The notes under the pieces are model-generated. The model did no database searches. It was not told where the DNA came from and saw only the letters and a list, made by a program, of their open reading frames with translations. A DNA stretch of 14,806 nucleotides from JAZDDE01 sp039714435 (GTDB lineage Bacteria > Gemmatimonadota > Gemmatimonadetes > Palauibacterales > Palauibacteraceae), in NCBI GenBank assembly GCA_039714435.1, contig JBDLJJ010000059.1:1-14806 (forward strand), written 5' to 3'. A program made the translations under genes and the position numbers. Numbering within the stretch: the stretch's first letter is position 1; each line of letters opens with the position of its first letter. Below are positions 13,336-14,806 of the stretch, one piece after another.

Positions 13336-14478
13336 ATGGTACCGATTCGAATCGTCGACGCTTTCGCTTCCGGTCCGTTCTCCGGTAACCCGGCCGCCGT
13401 GTGCCGGCTGAAGGAACCGGCCGGTGCCGAATGGATGCAGGCGGTGGCATCGGAGATGAATCTTTCTGAAACAGCATTTCTGGTCCCCGAAGCAGATGGA
13501 TTTCGGCTGCGCTGGTTTACGCCGGGCGGTGAGGTCGACCTGTGCGGACACGCCACGCTGGCGAGTGCGCACGTACTGTGGGAAGAGGGGCATCTCGCGG
13601 CCGGTGCCGAGGCGCGGTTCCATACCCGGAGCGGAGTCCTCACGGCGCGGCGGGACGGCGACTGGATCGAGCTCGACTTCCCGGCGGAGCCCCCACAGGA
13701 GATCGAAGCGCCAGCGCTGCTGCGCGACGGGCTGCGCGGCGCCGGCACATGGTTCGGGCAAAACCGCTTGGATTACTTCGTACTGCTGCCCTCTGAAGAG
13801 ACTTTGAGGAATCTGGAGCCGGATATGCAGGCCCTGCGATCGCTCGGGATGCGCGGGGTCATCGTCACCGCGCAAGCCGAGGGAGAACAGGGCTCGTACG
13901 ACTTCGTTTCCCGATTCTTCGCCCCTGCCCACGGAATTCCCGAAGACCCTGTGACAGGTTCGGCCCACTGTGCGCTGGCTCCGTTCTGGCGTGACAGGCT
14001 GGGCCGTGAAGCGCTGACCGGCTTTCAGGCGTCCCGGCGCGGCGGCGTCGTGGGCGTGGAGGTACGCGGGGAGCGGGTCGCGCTGCGTGGACAAGCCGTT
14101 ACCGTGCTGCGCGGAGAGCTTCTTCCGGACGAAGTGCCAGTGACTCCCGTAGCCGAGTTACTCCCGCTGGCCGACTACTCTGAACTCGACGCCGCGGTCG
14201 AAGGCGGCGACTTCATCCTGTTTAAACACAGCACGGCCTGCGGGACCAGTGCGAGGGCTTTCCGGCAAGTCAACAAATTCCTGGCGCTCACTCCCTCCGA
14301 GCCCGTGTACATGGTGGATGTAATCAGCCAGCGGGAGCTGTCGCGTCAGATCGAGGAACGCTTCGGCGTGCGCCATGAGTCACCCCAGGTGATTCTCGTG
14401 CGAGGCGGCGTGGCAAAGTGGAATGCTTCGCACTTCAGGCTCACCGCGAAGGCGCTGGCGCGCGAAGCTGGCCGCTAG
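13336..14478 (+). CDS. Fusion of PhzF-family isomerase and YtxJ/BrxC bacilliredoxin domain
   Basis: 380 residues with two recognisable parts. Residues 1-262 are a complete PhzF-fold protein: the start VPIRIVDAFASGPFSGNPAA, the catalytic Glu45 in MNLSETAFLV, GHATLASAHVL (71-81), and DPVTGSAH (204-211). This diaminopimelate-epimerase-like family includes isomerases of mostly unknown substrate. After a linker, about 273-378 matches the YtxJ (BrxC) thioredoxin-like domain: FILFKHSTACGTS with Cys302 at the active site, then RHESPQVILVRGG (346-358) and KWNASH (361-366). YtxJ acts on bacillithiol mixed disulfides in Bacillus, where the motif is usually TCPIS; here it is ACGTS. No stop or obvious repeat separates the parts, and both keep their key residues. 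The gene starts ten bases after msrA without a good ribosome binding site, suggesting coupling. Confidence 0.82.
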   Translation: MVPIRIVDAFASGPFSGNPAAVCRLKEPAGAEWMQAVASEMNLSETAFLVPEADGFRLRWFTPGGEVDLCGHATLASAHVLWEEGHLAAGAEARFHTRSGVLTARRDGDWIELDFPAEPPQEIEAPALLRDGLRGAGTWFGQNRLDYFVLLPSEETLRNLEPDMQALRSLGMRGVIVTAQAEGEQGSYDFVSRFFAPAHGIPEDPVTGSAHCALAPFWRDRLGREALTGFQASRRGGVVGVEVRGERVALRGQAVTVLRGELLPDEVPVTPVAELLPLADYSELDAAVEGGDFILFKHSTACGTSARAFRQVNKFLALTPSEPVYMVDVISQRELSRQIEERFGVRHESPQVILVRGGVAKWNASHFRLTAKALAREAGR

Positions 14479-14563
14479 CGGGCCTAGGTCGGCCCGGCCT
14501 AGCTGTAAGTAGCAAGGACGTTGGTCACCCTGAGCCTCGACGAGAGGCTGGAAGGTGTCTTCC
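14479..14563 (+). other. Cluster of hairpins after the PhzF-bacilliredoxin gene
   Basis: Right after the stop, CGGGCC (14479-14484) pairs with GGCCCG (14491-14496). Further on, AGCCTC/GAGGCT (14533-14538 with 14544-14549) and GGAAG/CTTCC (14550-14554 with 14559-14563) form two hairpins that abut with no spacer. None has a T-run, so these are not clear intrinsic terminators. They may protect the 3' end or block readthrough. Confidence 0.4.
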
Positions 14564-14610
14564 GTCCGATCCCGCCACGCCGCCGGCCCGATAGCCTGAT
14601 CCGGTATCCA

Positions 14611-14683
14611 CCCGACGGGCTGTGGTTCGCCCGACGGCCGTGGTCCGCCCGACGAGCTGTGGTCCGCCCAACGGCCGTTAGTC
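14611..14683. repeat. Four imperfect 19-bp tandem repeats
   Basis: Units at 14611-14629, 14630-14647, 14648-14666 and 14667-14683 share the pattern CCCGACG-x-x-CTGTGGTCCG with scattered changes and one-base length differences. Contiguous with no spacers, so not CRISPR. The reverse-strand reading would be Gly/Pro/Ser-rich but has no supported gene. It looks like a small minisatellite in intergenic DNA. Confidence 0.7.
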
Positions 14684-14806
14684 ACTGCCGCCGGCTCACG
14701 AGCCGCTAGGCCCCTGATTCCGAGGGCCGTTTCCCGCGCCCGCCAGCCGCTGATTCGACCGCCGTCTAGCCGGTCTCGTAGCCCATGATCACGCACGCGG
14801 ATCGCG

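Larger units (their letters stand above)
14479..14806. other. Region without a recognisable gene at the right edge
   Basis: About 330 bases. Reading frames here are short or merely shadows, and none has a ribosome binding site or recognisable protein. It contains the hairpin cluster at 14479-14563 and the tandem repeat at 14611-14683. No tRNA, attachment site or IS end was seen. A gene could begin beyond the window. Confidence 0.6.

Noticed and set aside
12834..14094. Two long minus-strand frames opposite msrA and the PhzF fusion (304 and 317 residues)
   Set aside because: Shadows of two confidently recognised genes; no domain or start signals.
14611..14683. Tandem repeats as a CRISPR array
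   Set aside because: Units are contiguous, imperfect and only about 19 bp, with no unique spacers and no cas genes nearby.
14380..14796. 138-residue minus-strand frame at the right edge
   Set aside because: Overlaps the end of the fusion gene, has no ribosome binding site or recognisable domain, and much of it comes from the tandem repeat.

Overview
The window looks like a chromosomal housekeeping segment of a GC-rich bacterium. Starts are mixed ATG/GTG/TTG with many 4-base stop/start overlaps. The order infC-rpmI-rplT-pheS-pheT-zapB-like-zapA-rny-folD, a bacilliredoxin-type domain, and the absence of phage, IS or CRISPR elements would fit Gemmatimonadota or another deep-branching phylum (Deltaproteobacteria-like order is similar). 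This phylum guess is inference; no rRNA or marker search could be run.

Layout. (1) Positions 1-7237, minus strand: a translation / cell-division / RNA-decay block. From its promoter it reads: a leader with an attenuator, infC (IF3), rpmI (L35), rplT (L20), pheS, pheT, a ZapB-like coiled-coil protein, zapA, a structured RNA-like gap closed by a strong terminator, rny (RNase Y), and the first 17 codons of folD at the window edge. (2) Positions 7212-8958, minus strand: a three-gene pterin/folate operon (PTR1/FolM-like reductase, folB, folK) joined by ATGA overlaps and preceded by a plausible promoter. (3) 9010-9717, plus strand: Mn-type superoxide dismutase. It faces a small secreted protein extremely rich in Arg and His (9724-10140, minus), which lies downstream of an AI-2E family membrane protein (10222-11268, minus). 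(4) 11353-14478, plus strand: a cardiolipin-synthase-like phospholipase D protein, msrA, and a fused protein that joins a PhzF-family isomerase to a YtxJ/BrxC bacilliredoxin domain. (5) 14479-14806: non-coding as far as I can see, with hairpins and a four-unit 19-bp tandem repeat.

How it works together. Region 1 couples initiation factor, ribosomal proteins and Phe-tRNA synthetase, probably under L20-type attenuation. I can draw the mutually exclusive antiterminator and terminator helices directly from the sequence. Regions 3-4 have an oxidative-stress theme: superoxide removal, methionine sulfoxide repair and, if the fused domain is active, reduction of low-molecular-weight-thiol mixed disulfides. 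The most noteworthy items are the PhzF-bacilliredoxin fusion, the Arg/His-rich secreted protein with 6-residue repeats, the infC leader switch, and the structured zapA-rny gap. I found no complete novel defence or mobile system.
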